Shown: positions 23,889-36,240, counted from the stretch's first letter. The stretch: 64,000 nt of DNA from Siderastrea radians (GCA_964017195.1 OZ024888.1:10983701-11047700), one strand, 5' to 3'. The notes: generated by a model from the sequence alone, not told the origin. Program-made: numbers and translations.

Positions 23889-23954
23889 TGATCAGAAACT
23901 CATAAGGAGTTGAAACGTGTAACTCGCGTTGGATGCTCGTAAATATTCATTTTT

Positions 23955-23989
<35 letters not shown>

Positions 23990-25036
23990 CACGCACGAGT
24001 TTAAGGCGCCAAAACCTTGCGAAGTGTTGCAGCGTTTCTTTGCAAACCTGAATGGATCAATGAAACTGCTCCGAAGTGAACGTCCGGGAATAAGTTTTTT
24101 CGCAAAAGTCGTACAATTATTGGCTCTAAAATGTGGTACAGGTTTGATTTTCCCTGAAAAAAATTGTTGTATTCATCGCCCAAAGCGGATTGAAGCTGTA
24201 TGATTTTAACAGTGTAGATGGAGAGTTGAAACGAACACAAAACGTAGCGGTTCCAGGTTCAGAGGCCGCAGACGGGATGTGGCAAAAAAACATGTTAACA
24301 ATGAATCAAACAACTGGGAAAGCGATCATTGAACTTATTTTGCATTACGTTCTCTTTATTTGAACATTTGGAGCTGCTTGAACTCAGAGCTACATCGACT
24401 GCAAGTAAAACGATGTTATTTTTGTAGTATATAGCCGAAGAAAAAGTCGTCCTTTCTTATTCAGCTTATTTAGCTTGATTTTGGTAGTGAATCACTGAAA
24501 ACGTGGGACACTTCAATATTATTAAACGGTTCTCTTCAATTTTACTGTGTTTTATTTTTGTATATTTCGGTGACAAAAGTTTTCCGTATAAAATCTACCT
24601 TTTGTTAACATCTGTTGATAGTGCGACGGTGAAAGAAGCCGGACTGAAACATAAAAACAATGCTAGACTATTTTGGTTTGGTTTCACAGTCTGATTTAGT
24701 TCTTACCCCAGCGCTTTGCTCCATGTTGTTTCAATTACTAATTTTTTTTTTGCCTCAAAGATTTCCTGCTCGGTCTTCGAAACCGGTATTTCTTTTCGCT
24801 TTGTCGTTCCTACGTTTGAAAGTTTTTCGGCTTCATTTTCCCCAGTTTGTCGGCCATTAATCTATGAACAAGTGCGCGAACTTGGTGTAAAATTACATCA
24901 CGTCATTCACGAAGATTGATTGGTCAGTTCTCTCTCTCTTCATGTTCCAAATATGGTACTTGCGAAAATGAATAATTACGAGCATCGTTCAAAACCTATA
25001 TATGCGAGTTACACGTTTCAAGTCCTTATGAGTTTC
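23889..25036. mobile_element. ~1.15-kb TIR element carrying a copy of repeat family R1 (hAT-like)
   Basis: Inverted ends of about 85 bases. CAGAAACTCATAAGGA, TTGAAACGTGTAACTCGC, GATGCTCGTAA and AGTACCATATTTGGAA occur on the left and their complements, in reverse order, on the right. GTTTGAT lies directly outside both ends, a 7-base match compatible with an imperfect 8-bp hAT duplication; the CAG start also fits hAT. The interior holds an inverted copy of R1 (24000-24560). No transposase. Short open frames at 24001-24240, 24503-24694 and 24660-24919 are not recognisable. Confidence 0.6.
24000..24560 (-). repeat. Dispersed repeat family R1, copy C
   Basis: Inverted copy of the repeats at 10660 and 12190, close to copy B (CTTTCCCAGTTGTTTGATTC, CAGCTTCAATCCGCTTTGG, CGCAAGGTTTTGGCGCC on the minus strand). 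Here it lies between clear TIRs, which suggests R1 is the internal sequence of that element type and that copies A and B have lost or diverged their ends. Confidence 0.6.
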
Positions 25037-25199
25037 TGGTTTGATTGAATTTGATTAATCAAATGTTCAATTTGGTTTGATTGGTCACGTTGGGCAAGCA
25101 TAAAGATCTCAAACTATGAAATAAAATGTGTAAACATGATAATTTTAAACAAAGAAAATATAAGCTTATTCCAGTCTTGATTTTATAAGGTGTGGGAGC

Positions 25200-26040
25200 T
25201 CAGAAATGAGCCACAATTAATGTTGAGCTTACATCATGTACTTTTGAAGTCCCAAAGAAAATGTCATCAAGAACACTTAAAGTACGGGACAATTCGCTTA
25301 AACGTGGTAAATATCAAACAAGGCAAGAATATTTGGATATACAAGAGCCTTAGCTCACGTTACAGTCTAAAATTTAGCTTACCTTGGCAATTACAACAAG
25401 AACCATGCATGATCATGAGCCATCAAATATGGCGGCCAAAGTTGACTCGATGCAACTTGTTAAGTGGCAGAAAAACATTCCCACCGATCGTTGATCCGCT
25501 GTAAGAAGACTGTTTGCAGCTTAATTCAGAGACCGTGAAGCAAGGAGAAGGTATAGTTCACAAGCTATCTCTCCAAAGCGACAGGAATTTAACACCTCAA
25601 ACGATGAATTCAACCGAAGATCGTTGAAACAGGCGCCACAAATATGAACAGCACGCCGGAAAGAGAACTACTTTGCGCATGATCAATTCGTACCCAAGGT
25701 CACTCGGCCAAACCCACCATGGTACGAGATTGGGCCAGGAACCGAATCGAACCGGCAAATAAATGAACTTCAGTAGCTCTAATAATATCAGTACTCTAAA
25801 TCTACAACAAAATTTCTTTCAAATTGCAACTGCGTTTTTTCTTTTTTTGTTATCCGCTAAGTTGAGAAAATACCGCTGACAAGGAGCAACGAGCCAGGCT
25901 GGTACATCAAATATGGGGCACCTTGCGCGGATCGTTCGCCAATGAAATTGAACGGGGGTATTTTCAGATGAATAAAATTAACGCCAGTGCTCTGTTTAAA
26001 ACGTTTCTAAATTGATAAACTAAAGCAAATTTGTAACACC
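25200..26040. other. No gene recognised (interior of CACTA-like element)
   Basis: Contains a 104-residue plus-strand frame (25190-25504) without recognisable features, a stretch with AATATGGCGGCCAAAG, and AT-rich sequence. Nothing further supported. Confidence 0.35.
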
Positions 26041-26720
26041 TATAAATTATGATGCCCTGTTTGCGACTTCATGATTTACAGCAGGAGCCTGAGATTTTAT
26101 GATGCCCCGTTTGCGTCAATTTACAGAGTTTTTGTGGTGCCCTGTTTACGTCAATTTACAGAGATTTTATGATGCCTCGTTTCCTTCATTTTACAGACAT
26201 TTTAAAGAGCCCCGTATATACCGTTTTACAGACACTGGTAGAGTCTAGATTCACATAGGTCCAAAGGAGGTCATTTTCTTGCCTTAACTTACATTGAGAA
26301 AAATTCAAGAAGGAAGAAAGAAAGAAAAGAAGAAGGAAAAAACCGGAACAGAATGGCACACCAACGATCGTTAGTTGCCAGGAATTAAAATTTTAAGAAT
26401 ATAAATACAGTGTTACCATAACAATTAATGAAAGCTAACCACCCTAGGCCTCCAGAACACTGTTCTTTGATAAACCGGAACTCTATTCTCTCTGTTCAAC
26501 CGAAGCTCGATTCTTGCGTACGTCAGTACTCGAACGACAACTGATTTACTAGATTGAGTATACCTTACGTACCCTGGGAACGACCTCCTTTTGAGCTATG
26601 GAAGACCACAGCCATTTAACAGAGCCTCGTACATGCCATTTTACAGACATTTTACTTGGCCCCGTATATGCCGTTTTACGTCAGAGCCCCGTATATGCCA
26701 TTTTGCTTTCACAAAGAAAT
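26040..26720. repeat. Degenerate GATGCCCCGTTTG / TTTTACAGA repeats
   Basis: Units such as TTTTATGATGCCCCGTTTGC with TCAATTTACAGAG recur about five times between 26040 and 26230. Related units (GCCCCGTATATGCC with GTTTTACAGACA) recur at 26190-26230 and 26620-26705. The TTTACAG part resembles the complement of CTGTAAA in minisatellite M1, so this may be a decayed mirror of M1 towards the right end of the CACTA-like element. Confidence 0.55.
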
Positions 26721-27555
26721 CACCTAAATTTCTTTTCAGATACAGGAGCCCATTACTCTGTCAGATAACAATTCTGTTAAAAAATTACATGTTGAAAATC
26801 ACTATTTACAGCTCATTTACATGACACATGGAAATGATATGCTGTTCAATCGCCCCCTTTACTAGTAACCATAAATTTACATGTTATTTACATTATCTTC
26901 AAATCTGCATTAGAACATGACCATGTAAAGTACCATTTACAGGACATTTACATTGTCCATGGAAAGATACATGTATCAGTTCCTCGTAAATTCAATTTAC
27001 AGAGTTCTAACACCACAGTTTTCTGTTAAGACCATTTACATGTTATTTACATGATGTGTTAAAAAAATTTACATGTTTTTTACACAACAGATACTGTAAA
27101 TTTGCCAAAAGGAATTTACACGTTTTTTACATGTTTTTCGAATTATAAAACCAGAACGTGACCCTGTAAATTTTCATTTACACCACGTTTACATAATCTA
27201 TTGAAACGTGTAAATTTCATGTAAATTTTGTTTTACAAAACCTTAAAATGTAAATTGCAATTTACAAATCCTGTAAATCCAAATTTACATGAAAATTACA
27301 TGTTTCGTAAATTTTCAACTTTTCCAGTGTAAAATGGTTGAGCTCGCTAGCAAGGCGTTTTCGTCTCTCCTTCTCGAACTAATGTCACTCTACATCCCGT
27401 TGCTGTGCTTTGAGTTTTAAATAATTATCAATCCTCCACCACAAAAACGGGAAATGCTGTTATGTTTTTTTGTGCTTGGAAATCTGTTCTTGTTGGTGGG
27501 TTCAGCCGTTATCTTAGCTCAAGTCATGAGATTTGGGTCAAAAGTAAACGAGAAG

Positions 27556-30280
27556 GTGAGTTCTTAGTTTAACAAAATGACTCTACTTTTATGCGTCTGT
27601 ACTGTTATTGACAAGAAATTTTATCATAATATTGTCAAAGTTGCTCTGGATGCATGAGCCGAAGGTGACAAATGAAAACATATCAAAGAATGTTATGAGT
27701 GACAAAACAAAGCTTTATACAGAAAATTCAGCGAATCAAGCACCGGGCTTCACAATCTCAGCCAAAATATGCACAACAAGACAAGCTTGTTAAAACTGAA
27801 ATAAACATCTATAAAACCAGCCTTTCTTTTGTTTCTGGTTGTGCCTATTAGTCCACTCCATGATTTTTCTGGGTTCATGCAAATTCGCTTTCATTTCCTT
27901 TGCAGCAACTATTCGGCTACTAGTTCCCTCCATTAAAGTCCTTCATACATTCTCGCTTTCGGACTGCGACACAAGATTTCTGTTTTTGCCCTTGCAAATA
28001 ATGTCAGGCATGTTCATTCGATTAAAAAGTATTTTTCACCATGGACAATCGTGTCCTCATTGGATATTTCAATTTTAATGTAATTTTGTCACTCACAGTG
28101 AAAAACATGGAGAACCGGCGATGTAAAACAGTTTGGCAAAGTAATCCTTCGGGCCAAAACGGGTTTGCTTTACCTGTCTGAATTAACGTCCACAGTCTCA
28201 CTGACAATAAACGAGAGCCAAACAGACCGCAAGAATTCCCTCAGTAAGGTAAAAAAGGTGTCGGTTTTTTTTAACCTTCTTAGTTCCAAAACACAAAATG
28301 AGTAAAGAGTACCAAATTTCAATTTCGACAAAATAAGACGTAAAGAGCAACACAAAAGTGCCACTCAATGGCAGTAATAGCAATCGTTACAATTCTTATG
28401 ATATCTTTTTCTGAAGATAAAACTACCTTAATTTCTACCTACATTACATTAACTAAAGCACGATTTGTCGAATTAAGCAAACTCCAGCATCGATTACTAA
28501 AATCTGAAGATGAACTGATGAAATGAACACATTACCTACAATTACACCTTCCACCTTTGAGACCTTGACTATTGTTGCTTGAGCCTTGCTTGAAAAAAAA
28601 TGTTCTTGTACGGATGTTTAAAGTACAAGATTTTATCCTTTTTCGTCACAGGGTTTGGACCGTTTGGACATTGCATACGCGCAATCTTTAAGTTATTGAA
28701 ATGCGAACAGTCTTGTAGTTATTTTACGTGTATGTGTCACAGTTAATTATATATTTTTCATTTTTATTGTAGTTACCTTAAAAAACAAAATTCACGTGTT
28801 TGTTTCCCAAGTTTACGTTTACTAACATATATCTAGACTATATATCTCGACTTATATCCATGACATTGTGCCCTTAATTGCTGGGACTGGTATATTTACA
28901 AAATGCATGTATAGCTGTCACACTTGACAAAGTGAGTTTTTTACTTTTTAGAAAAAGTTAAAACAGTCAAATCAGGCATACCTATCCCACTTATATGTCC
29001 TCGCTCGCCACAAGTCTCCAAGTAGCTCAGTGGTTACAGCGCCCGATCGATGCACGGGAAGTCGTGGTTTCCATTCCCATCGGGGACTCAAATTTTTTCT
29101 TTGTCCCATGCTCATGGCAAACCGAATATCGCATGTTTATTATTTCTTTCCAAGCTTAAAATTTACCACCTTTCTATCTCTATTAACACACACGGTGCTT
29201 TCGACATTGCTAATCGTAGGAGTATGCAGGATGTGTGTCACATGCCATGAACCGAGACCTCGCTCGCCACGAGCTTCCCAGAAGCTCAGTGGTTAGAGCG
29301 CACGACCAGTGCACGGGAGACCATTTTGTATATGCTACAAATAAACCCACCCAAAGATTGTCGTTATGCTTGTTATCCCCTGACAAACACCACCAACATT
29401 GTTTCTTCTGATTTGGTCGCATATTTTGAATACCTTTTCTGCACTCAGGCGCAAAAAACTTAATAAGGCCTTTTCAGGAGTGTTTTCAAAGTGTTTCGAA
29501 GTGTTTTTGACAACTTTTGGGTAAAACCTTACAGAGAAGGAAGATGAAGAGACCTTCCCAGTGGAATCTAATGATGTTTGCTCCTGACCAGATCATTGCA
29601 AACTGCATTTGCTTGTCGTAATTGCTAAGACCAAAAGCCGCAGCTTTTTTAACATAGAGGTTCCCCTTTATTTGTTTTTGAACACGGTAAACGACCAAGA
29701 TGGCTACACAGCTGCCAAATGTGAGAGCAACATTGAACTCAACTTTACAGCAAGTCTTTCAACTATGACTTGCACCTGTGCAAGGTGGTTCGTCTGTCAT
29801 GTTCACGTAGTAGTTAGAGTGCGAGTAGAACTTATGCTATGCTACCTTACGCGTTCTGTAGAACCTTTTGTTCCTTTGGCTTTGAAGAAGCAACTTCTTT
29901 GTAAGTTCGAGTTTGATAAGTATATACATTTTGATCTTGTTTTTATTAAAGCTAAAGCATTTATTGTCCGACTATCGTTACTTTTTAAAATTTTTTTTAG
30001 TTCGAACTTGGCTTGTCTCTTTTATTATCCCTGTAAATGATTCGTAAAATTGGTGATAAAACAAAACGAAACTTCCATGGTTGCTTATTTTAGTAGTTTA
30101 TCAATAACTTCATTGGCATAAAATATGAAACGCTATACTTTCTTTTCTTTCAGTACTACTACCTGTTATGTATACATGTATACATTTGGCATGTTAAGCA
30201 GCAAAAGCGAAGATCCAGAATATTTTAGCCGATAGTCCACAATTATTTAATTTATTCTTTCAGAAAGAAATCTTTCAATC
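27556..30280. other. Mostly unassigned; SINE-like pieces inside
   Basis: Downstream of the GRL exon at 27555, clear exons 2-4 were not found. A weak exon-2-like frame lies near 27927-27988. Open frames at 27839-28078 and 29609-30040 (143 residues) have no features I recognise. Confidence 0.35.
28998..29330 (+). repeat. Two tRNA-derived SINE-like heads in direct orientation
   Basis: Two similar segments start at about 28998 and 29260. Both have CTCGCTCGCCAC, then AAGCTCAGTGGTTAGAGCGC or TAGCTCAGTGGTTACAGCGC, then TGCACGGGA. TAGCTCAGTGG is a perfect tRNA-type A box. In the first copy GTGGTTTCCATTCCC about 40 bases on resembles a B box. Neither can fold as a complete tRNA, so a tRNA-derived SINE is more likely than a tRNA gene. 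Confidence 0.5.
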
Positions 30281-31679
30281 ATGACGAGTTTGGCACCATA
30301 CGGCTTTCTACTCTTTACGACCGTTCTGCAGTTTCTTCCCTTTGCCTCAAGTTCGGGGTAAGACTAGTACACTTAGCTTCTGGCAACCTACATCGATTTA
30401 TATACTCAAACCTTTATTTATTTCAAAAAAGGTTGGAGAATTGTTAACAAGAAGGAACAATATGTTAACTTATTGATCAGTTTATTTTTTAACTTTATTT
30501 TATATTTTTTCTAACCTAGATGTGTTGATGGATGCTGTGTGATGGAAGGCTGCCGCAGCAGTTCTGGCTCTGGCTTCTCAAACTTATGCTGGATGTCAGG
30601 TTACAGCATATTAGCGCGACCAGTACAAACTTCTCGCATAACAATTGTTTGACTGGTCTTGATACTAGCTGATATTACTTAGGGACGGACCATCAGAAAA
30701 GTTATGGGGGAGGAGAGGGGGGCATGTACAAAAAAAAATGCATGTACATGTAAGGAAAAATTGAGTGAAAAAAAATTAATGCACAGCGAGTAGCCTGCAC
30801 ACTGAAAAAAATATTCCTGCAAGGGAAATGCTAACGAAAAAAATTCGTGCAGCTCGAGAATTCCCCCCCCCTCCCATAAATTTTCTAATGGTCCATCCCT
30901 TAGCATTTATTTCTGTATAAAGTGCTAGCTCACTTCCTATTGTCTCGCCTTGTTTTTTTTCTTTCTTTTTGTTTTTTTATAATTTGCTGCATTTTCTATC
31001 TTTTTTGTTTTGTTCTTCCGTTTGTTTGTTTGTTTATTTGGTTGTTTGTTTCTGTACTTGCTTTTCAGAGGGTAAATGCTTAAAGTATGTTTCATGGTTT
31101 TCATTACTTGCGATAAAGAAACCTATGCTATAACAAGTGCAACGTTTTGGAGAGGGAAAGAAGATTAAAAATAGTAATGTCTTAACGGTGCTTAAATGAG
31201 TATTGATACTTTCCCCAGGAACTGAATGTAAATTATACAACGGCCGCTTCTCAACGTCTTGGAGCATTAGCGGACGTTGTTTGACCAAACATTTTTGCAA
31301 AAATTTCCTTTTTAGGTAATGATGCCGGCTATTCAAGATGCGGTGTAAAAAAGGAACCTTTTCTTAAGTTGGAAGGAAACTTCTGCACACATGCGGAGAA
31401 TCTTCATGCGCACATGTATACTGAATGGGGTGCTCAGTTGGGGGCCTATCTCTCTGCTCATCCGCTAGTGCTAAATCTTCTGTTGTCTTTAGGGAAGTGC
31501 GTGTGCGCGTTTCCTTTTCCGCCAGACTACTACAATTGGATTAGACTTCTAAATCCATTGACCTGTTTAAGAAATAGTATGAGTAGACATTCCTTGAGCA
31601 GTTGAGTGTCTTTCAAGCAAAAGATAAATTTTGTAGAAAATTAGTATGTATGCCATAATTATATGGATTCATGTGCTGC

Positions 31680-32125
31680 TAAGACCCCATTTATATGGCG
31701 GAAAAGTTGTCTTGGCTGATCCGAGACAACCTTCCCTCCGAGAAAATTAACTTTACCGAGCGTTTATATGACATTATTTCCTTGATTTGATCACAGTAGC
31801 CTCTGTTTGTTTAAATTGTACTTCTTCGATATACATTTTGTTGAATTAGACGCTTTTAAATCAAAACCAGTCGTCACGCAACACGCAGCACCAAAAACGT
31901 TGTCCCGGGTAGGCGAGCCAAAGTGCCTGAGAAATAGTTGTTCCGCCTACCGGAGTTACCATACCTGCCGAGTTGCCTCGCCTCCTCGAGATGAGTTCGC
32001 GATCTTCATGAAAAAGGGTCGTTGGACTGTTCCAAAAAATAGATAAAAAGTTAGCTCGCCCAGGGAACTCGGAGGGGGAAGGGAGGGTTGTCTCGGGAAC
32101 CCCAGACCATATAAATGGAGCCTAA
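31680..32125. mobile_element. ~445-bp MITE in intron 2 of the PAN/fibrinogen-like gene
   Basis: Inverted ends TAAGACCCCATTTATATGG and CCATATAAATGGAGCCTAA. Inner inverted blocks GAGACAACCTTCCCTCCGAG and CTCGGAGG...AGGGAGGGTTGTCTC also pair. A target duplication is not evident. A 79-residue frame (31807-32046) inside it has no recognisable features. Confidence 0.68.
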
Positions 32126-32129
32126 TAAT

Positions 32130-34130
32130 ATATGTCGTATTGACTGTGGTTCAATTAACCTACGAGTACCCTCCTTTGAGTGTGGGGGAGGACGGTAGGT
32201 TCAGTTAGCGACTGGGTTCCAACATAATCATGTATTATTGTTATTCTCTTTTTAAAATGCGATATGTCCTTGCAGGTGTTTTTACTGATTGCACCTCACT
32301 ACACGTCTGTGAAAATAATAGCATTGGAACAAAATTGTTCTTCATACAGAATGTGAGAGAATCGAAATAATAGATTTCTCTACAAGTTGTTGTTAAACGA
32401 ATAAACTACTCTAAATAACACCGTTTGGTGTTCTTTCAGAAACAGCACTATACTTTGCTGCAAAAGGGGTTTCCAACGAAAAAATGTGAAAGATTGTAAA
32501 TATTTTTCAAACAGCTCGGTTCGCACCCCAGATGATACGGTCGGTAAATTAGACGCATAAATCGGATACCATTAACAATTAATGTGTTTTGCAATGTAAA
32601 CGAATGATACAACAACTCCACCAGTCTAGACCAATTCATATTATAATAAACTAATTCAATCCACTTTAAAATTATTTTGCATGTGACGGAGATTGTAAGC
32701 GAAGACAATCGCACATCTCAAACCAGTATAGTAGTTGAGCCGTTAATTTTAAACTGACTGTTGGACTCACCCCTTTACCCTTAAAATCAATTTTGCCTTA
32801 ATTTCGTAATCGCAACTTTTAAAGAAAAAAGGAGTGGGGATTAGTGTACGTGCGCATGTCTGCAAGGAAAGGGGGGATTAAAAGACTGCTTTATTGATTC
32901 AGCAATGGAGCACTGTTTTCATACAGACGAGGCTGATTTCGTCAAGAATCTCATAACTCATCCCAGTGGTTGTAGCACATTATTGAGCCTGATCTGGCTT
33001 GAATTATACCTCCATGGGGTGATAACAGTCACTTATAAAATAGTGGACTTAGTATTGGTTCTCTTACTATCAGCAGATGGAAAAAATACGTTGAAATTGT
33101 TTTGTTTGCACAATTTTGTCAGACTGTCTAACAAATTCTACGGGTGCGATATTTTCCCGTTTATTTTTTGATCGAGTTGATCATGACAGAATGCGTTGCT
33201 GGTCACCAACCGTCTGTTGTAAACCTTTGGGCTCTAGCCCATCCAGAAGATTGCCACAACGTTTCGAGACTTGTAGAGATAAATTAGTCCATAAAGTTTG
33301 CTATATGACGTTTTGAAATTCGTAAGGAGAGAGCTCACTCAAACAAAACGGCAACGCCAAGAAAAACGTCGCTTTAAAATGGCTTCACAATCTTTTAAAC
33401 TTCTTCGCGATTATTCCGAGCGTTTAATCTGTCTAATGTAGCCGAACTACCCAGGAGCTGAATTTGAAAGGACGGCGTTACAGCTCAGGGAGAAAAACGA
33501 AAATCCACCGTCGTGTATTCACGTTATAAACAAAACTTTGAATTTGGTCATTTCACGTTGTAGTCATGTGAGCATAGGACGGCAAAGAAATGTACCAAAA
33601 AGTATAGCGCAAGTGCAGAGTCATTGTTTTGCTAATTAAAGCTTTTTTTTGGACGTTCTTGTTGGCCCTCGCCGTCTTGTTTGCAGAAGCTCCCTAGGAA
33701 CAAATAGCTCGCTAATGAAATAAAGGACGGTAAACCGCGTCGTCAACTTCACCTGCTTCGCTTAATTGAATTCGTCTGTATCATACTCACTTAGTTAATG
33801 TGACTAGTTAGGGACATGATTTTGAATAAAATCGTTTAATTGCAAACAGTATCTATTGTGGGTCTTGATGCGAAACAGACAACTTTTGGGCTGCTTACGT
33901 TTCACAGATTCACGATGCAATTGCTTAATTGGCTTGAATTTTTTCAAATTTTTTTTTCTTATCAAAAACTGAAAATCACAGGCTTAACAATAGGTAAAAG
34001 TTTTACGTTTGTATGTTTGTGTATGGGTTTAAACGGGTTTGAACTGAGCGGCTGGCATTGTGTTATCGGATACTTTTTTTTGAATTTGCCTTTATTAGAT
34101 AGACTTTTTGTTGTAGTAGCCATTATTGTT

Positions 34131-34167
<37 letters not shown>

Positions 34168-34390
34168 GTGTTTCTTCGACTACATTTCAGAGGGCCTTGG
34201 CTGAAGATCGAAATATAAATAATATTAGTTTAATTTAGCTTTTATTTATTACGAATTTTTTGATGTTTTTGCTCTCAGGGCATGAGTGGATAAAAGAAAT
34301 CGATCATTAATTTAGTCAGGTCTCAGTATTCCTCAGGTAATTCTGGGCTCAATTAAAACTAACTTAAAGATTTATTTTCCCTCTTCTTTC
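32130..34390. other. Rest of intron 2; no gene recognised, contains (TTG)n
   Basis: Frames at 32905-33171 and 33840-34238 are unassigned; the latter reads through a (TTG)n microsatellite at about 34127-34166. Nothing else supported. Confidence 0.4.
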
Positions 34391-36240
34391 TAGAGTTTGT
34401 AGGAATAAAAGATTTACGAAGGGCATTCCTGGTTTTGCGCGCTCGAAACACCTGATTGAAAAATTCAGCGTTGTGGACGAGGAGCATTGCAGGATGAAGT
34501 GCTACCTTGAGAAATCCTGCTTCTCATACAACTATGGCCCTTCAAAAGGAAACGTTTGTAGATGCGAGTTAAACAATGCAGATTCATCTTCTCACCCAGC
34601 TGACTTAATTGAACGAAATGGATGGGTTTACCAAACAGCCGAGGAAATAAAACTTGATTGCCTCCAGCGAAACACCCCTTTACTCACATAATTGGGTGAA
34701 CTGATGTGTGAATGTATATTGGGAGGAGGAAGGATGAGGAAAATAAAAGCTTTCTTATTTGCTTTTAAAATAGGTATATGTTTACGATGTTTAAATTTAG
34801 CAGTTTTATGGATTTCGTTTGGCAGCAACTTATAATTAAATAAGCGAATTTTTATCAAGCGACTTCAGTGCGGCTAAAAAATAAACATAATAACGCTAAA
34901 ACACCACAATAAAGTAAAAAAAAATGAAAAAAAATAACTAGAATTAGAAAAGCTGGGTTGCACTTAAAGGGACAGAAAACAATACTTATTTTTGATTCTG
35001 GGAGTTCTAAGATATTTCACGAGTTTTCTAGATGCAACCTCGTAAGATTTGTATATATTGGTTCTTCACGGGATCCTACGAGCAAGTGTACCAGTGTCAC
35101 ACACGGGTTATGTAACAGTCGTTGGGCGCATCATCTTGATTTTTCCTCAAGGTCTTTGTCGTAAATCCAGCTCAATCTGGTTGTAGTTGAAGTGATCCCC
35201 TACCCCCAAGCAACTTCCCAAAATTAACTCCAACGCTATCATCCCATAGTGAACAAACACTGATAAGTTTCTTATTAACAGGTATTATGCGGTGATACAG
35301 TATGTCCCTCGTACGCTGTTTGTATATGTGACAGTCATAAAAACAGAGACAGATGCATCTCTACGTCAGGAGTTACAAGGAAAGACTGCGAAGGTTAGAG
35401 CTGTAGAAATAACAGTAACGATAATTAGTTTGTGACAAGGCAAATTTACGCTTGTCGTTGTTTTTCAACAAAACATTCACGCATTGCATCGATAGCGAAC
35501 CCAAACTAACTGGCCAAATAGTAATAAGAAAAAGTATAGCAAAAATACTTCATGTTGGTAAAGAGCGTATAAATCATTTTAGAATATTGTAATTGGCACT
35601 AAAAATGTTTCATGTAGAATATTGAGTATTATTATTCAACAAATTGTCACTATGCCCATATATGGTAAGGAAACCCTCAATATCTGTTATCCGTACGTGA
35701 CAGATATCCTCCGATATACGTAAATGACCATATTTGGAAGTGCATTGCAGATTTTCTTTCATTGCTTGTTTGGCGGCCATTTTGAAAAGCGAGGCAGTTT
35801 TAGCAGTGTTCTCCGGAGATTTTAACTCCCTGGAAGAAACTTTCCACGATTAAATGCTCTCAGAAAATCAACAAGTATTTGCTTCAGCTCACAAAGATAT
35901 CCAGATGTTGACTTGGAATTTTCATAGTGAGAACTCAACCTGAACCAAGAAAATGCTATTGCGAACTTGCTCACGGAAAGTTGTAAAGTTGAAAAGATCT
36001 TAATTCACAGGAAGGGGACTTATTCTTGGTAAGGTAGCAATATTTTTTTTTACTTTGTCTTGTCATTTCCAAACATGAGTTTGTAAATAAGTCTCTTTAA
36101 GTGAACAGTAGTAAACTTCGATTTCTTGAAGTTCTGTTTTGATTGTTGTTATGTGTTGCTAGCTTTTAGCGTTTTCATCATAGAACCATAGTTTTTCTCG
36201 TTCTGAAAATGGTAGTCGATGAGAATTTGTTGAATAATAA

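Larger units (their letters stand above)
23257..25087. mobile_element. Inverted-repeat block rich in AATCGAAC/AATCAAAC, with a nested element
   Basis: The left end is GTGACCAATCGAAC and the right end is the complement of GTGACCAATCAAAC. Next to each end, and at 23750-23890, are many copies of the 8-mers AATCGAAC, AATCAAAC and CGAACACA or their complements. Flanking sequence shows it split a tandem repeat unit (see 23039). An element with its own TIRs at 23889-25036 lies inside it. No gene. Confidence 0.55.
14632..27329. mobile_element. 12.7-kb CACTA (En/Spm)-like element inserted in a GRL exon
   Basis: The left end reads CACTGGAAAAGTTGAAAA and the right end is its exact complement. At least 23 bases are inverted. 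TAA flanks both ends (14629-14631 and 27330-27332) as a 3-bp target duplication. CACT(A/G) ends, a 3-bp duplication and arrays of short subterminal repeats are the known marks of CACTA elements. Here GTAAATTTACATGTAAA-type repeats fill about 14640-14860 and 26800-27329. The insertion is confirmed by coding sequence: GRL exon 1 stops at the left end and resumes at the right. No transposase frame is visible; the longest open frames are about 110 residues outside the minisatellite, so it is probably non-autonomous. The interior is a nest of minisatellites, hairpins and smaller TIR elements described separately. Its age relative to those is inferred from nesting. Confidence 0.8.
13869..27555 (+). 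pseudogene. GRL chemoreceptor-like pseudogene, exon 1 split by a 12.7-kb transposon
   Basis: The left part (13869-14631) starts MSSRVSPEET, contains KIMKLLGIYYGET, membrane segments and DRKTSRFETSL, and reaches AKPWNDMYALKVFSL and GGIWVFPSVLFSVTCL after frame changes near 14425 and 14495. It stops abruptly at the transposon boundary. The right part resumes at about 27333 with MVELASKAFSSLLLELMSLY, LLCFEF, NPPPQKRE and FGSKVNEK. These match ELADKMLSP, LCFNLYQ, NLPEEG and SRVSEK of the copy at 2433. The exon ends at a good donor (AAG at 27555, then GTGAGT). About 33 codons between the two parts, relative to the 2433 copy, are missing. The right part also has an in-frame TAA at 27418. A decayed exon 2 may lie near 27927-27988 (frame SIKVLHTFSLSD), but it lacks good splice sites. 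Exons 3 and 4 were not found. Confidence 0.72.

Noticed and set aside
15400..27329. A transposase gene inside the CACTA-like element
   Set aside because: I looked on both strands for long frames or DDE-type blocks and found none; frames are short and unrelated.
29020..29130. Possible tRNA gene
   Set aside because: The A box is perfect but the B box is poor and no acceptor stem or full cloverleaf closes. Two similar heads nearby fit a tRNA-derived SINE better.
34127..34238. Leucine-rich tail of the open frame at 33840-34238
   Set aside because: Produced by a (TTG)n microsatellite, not a leucine-rich repeat protein.
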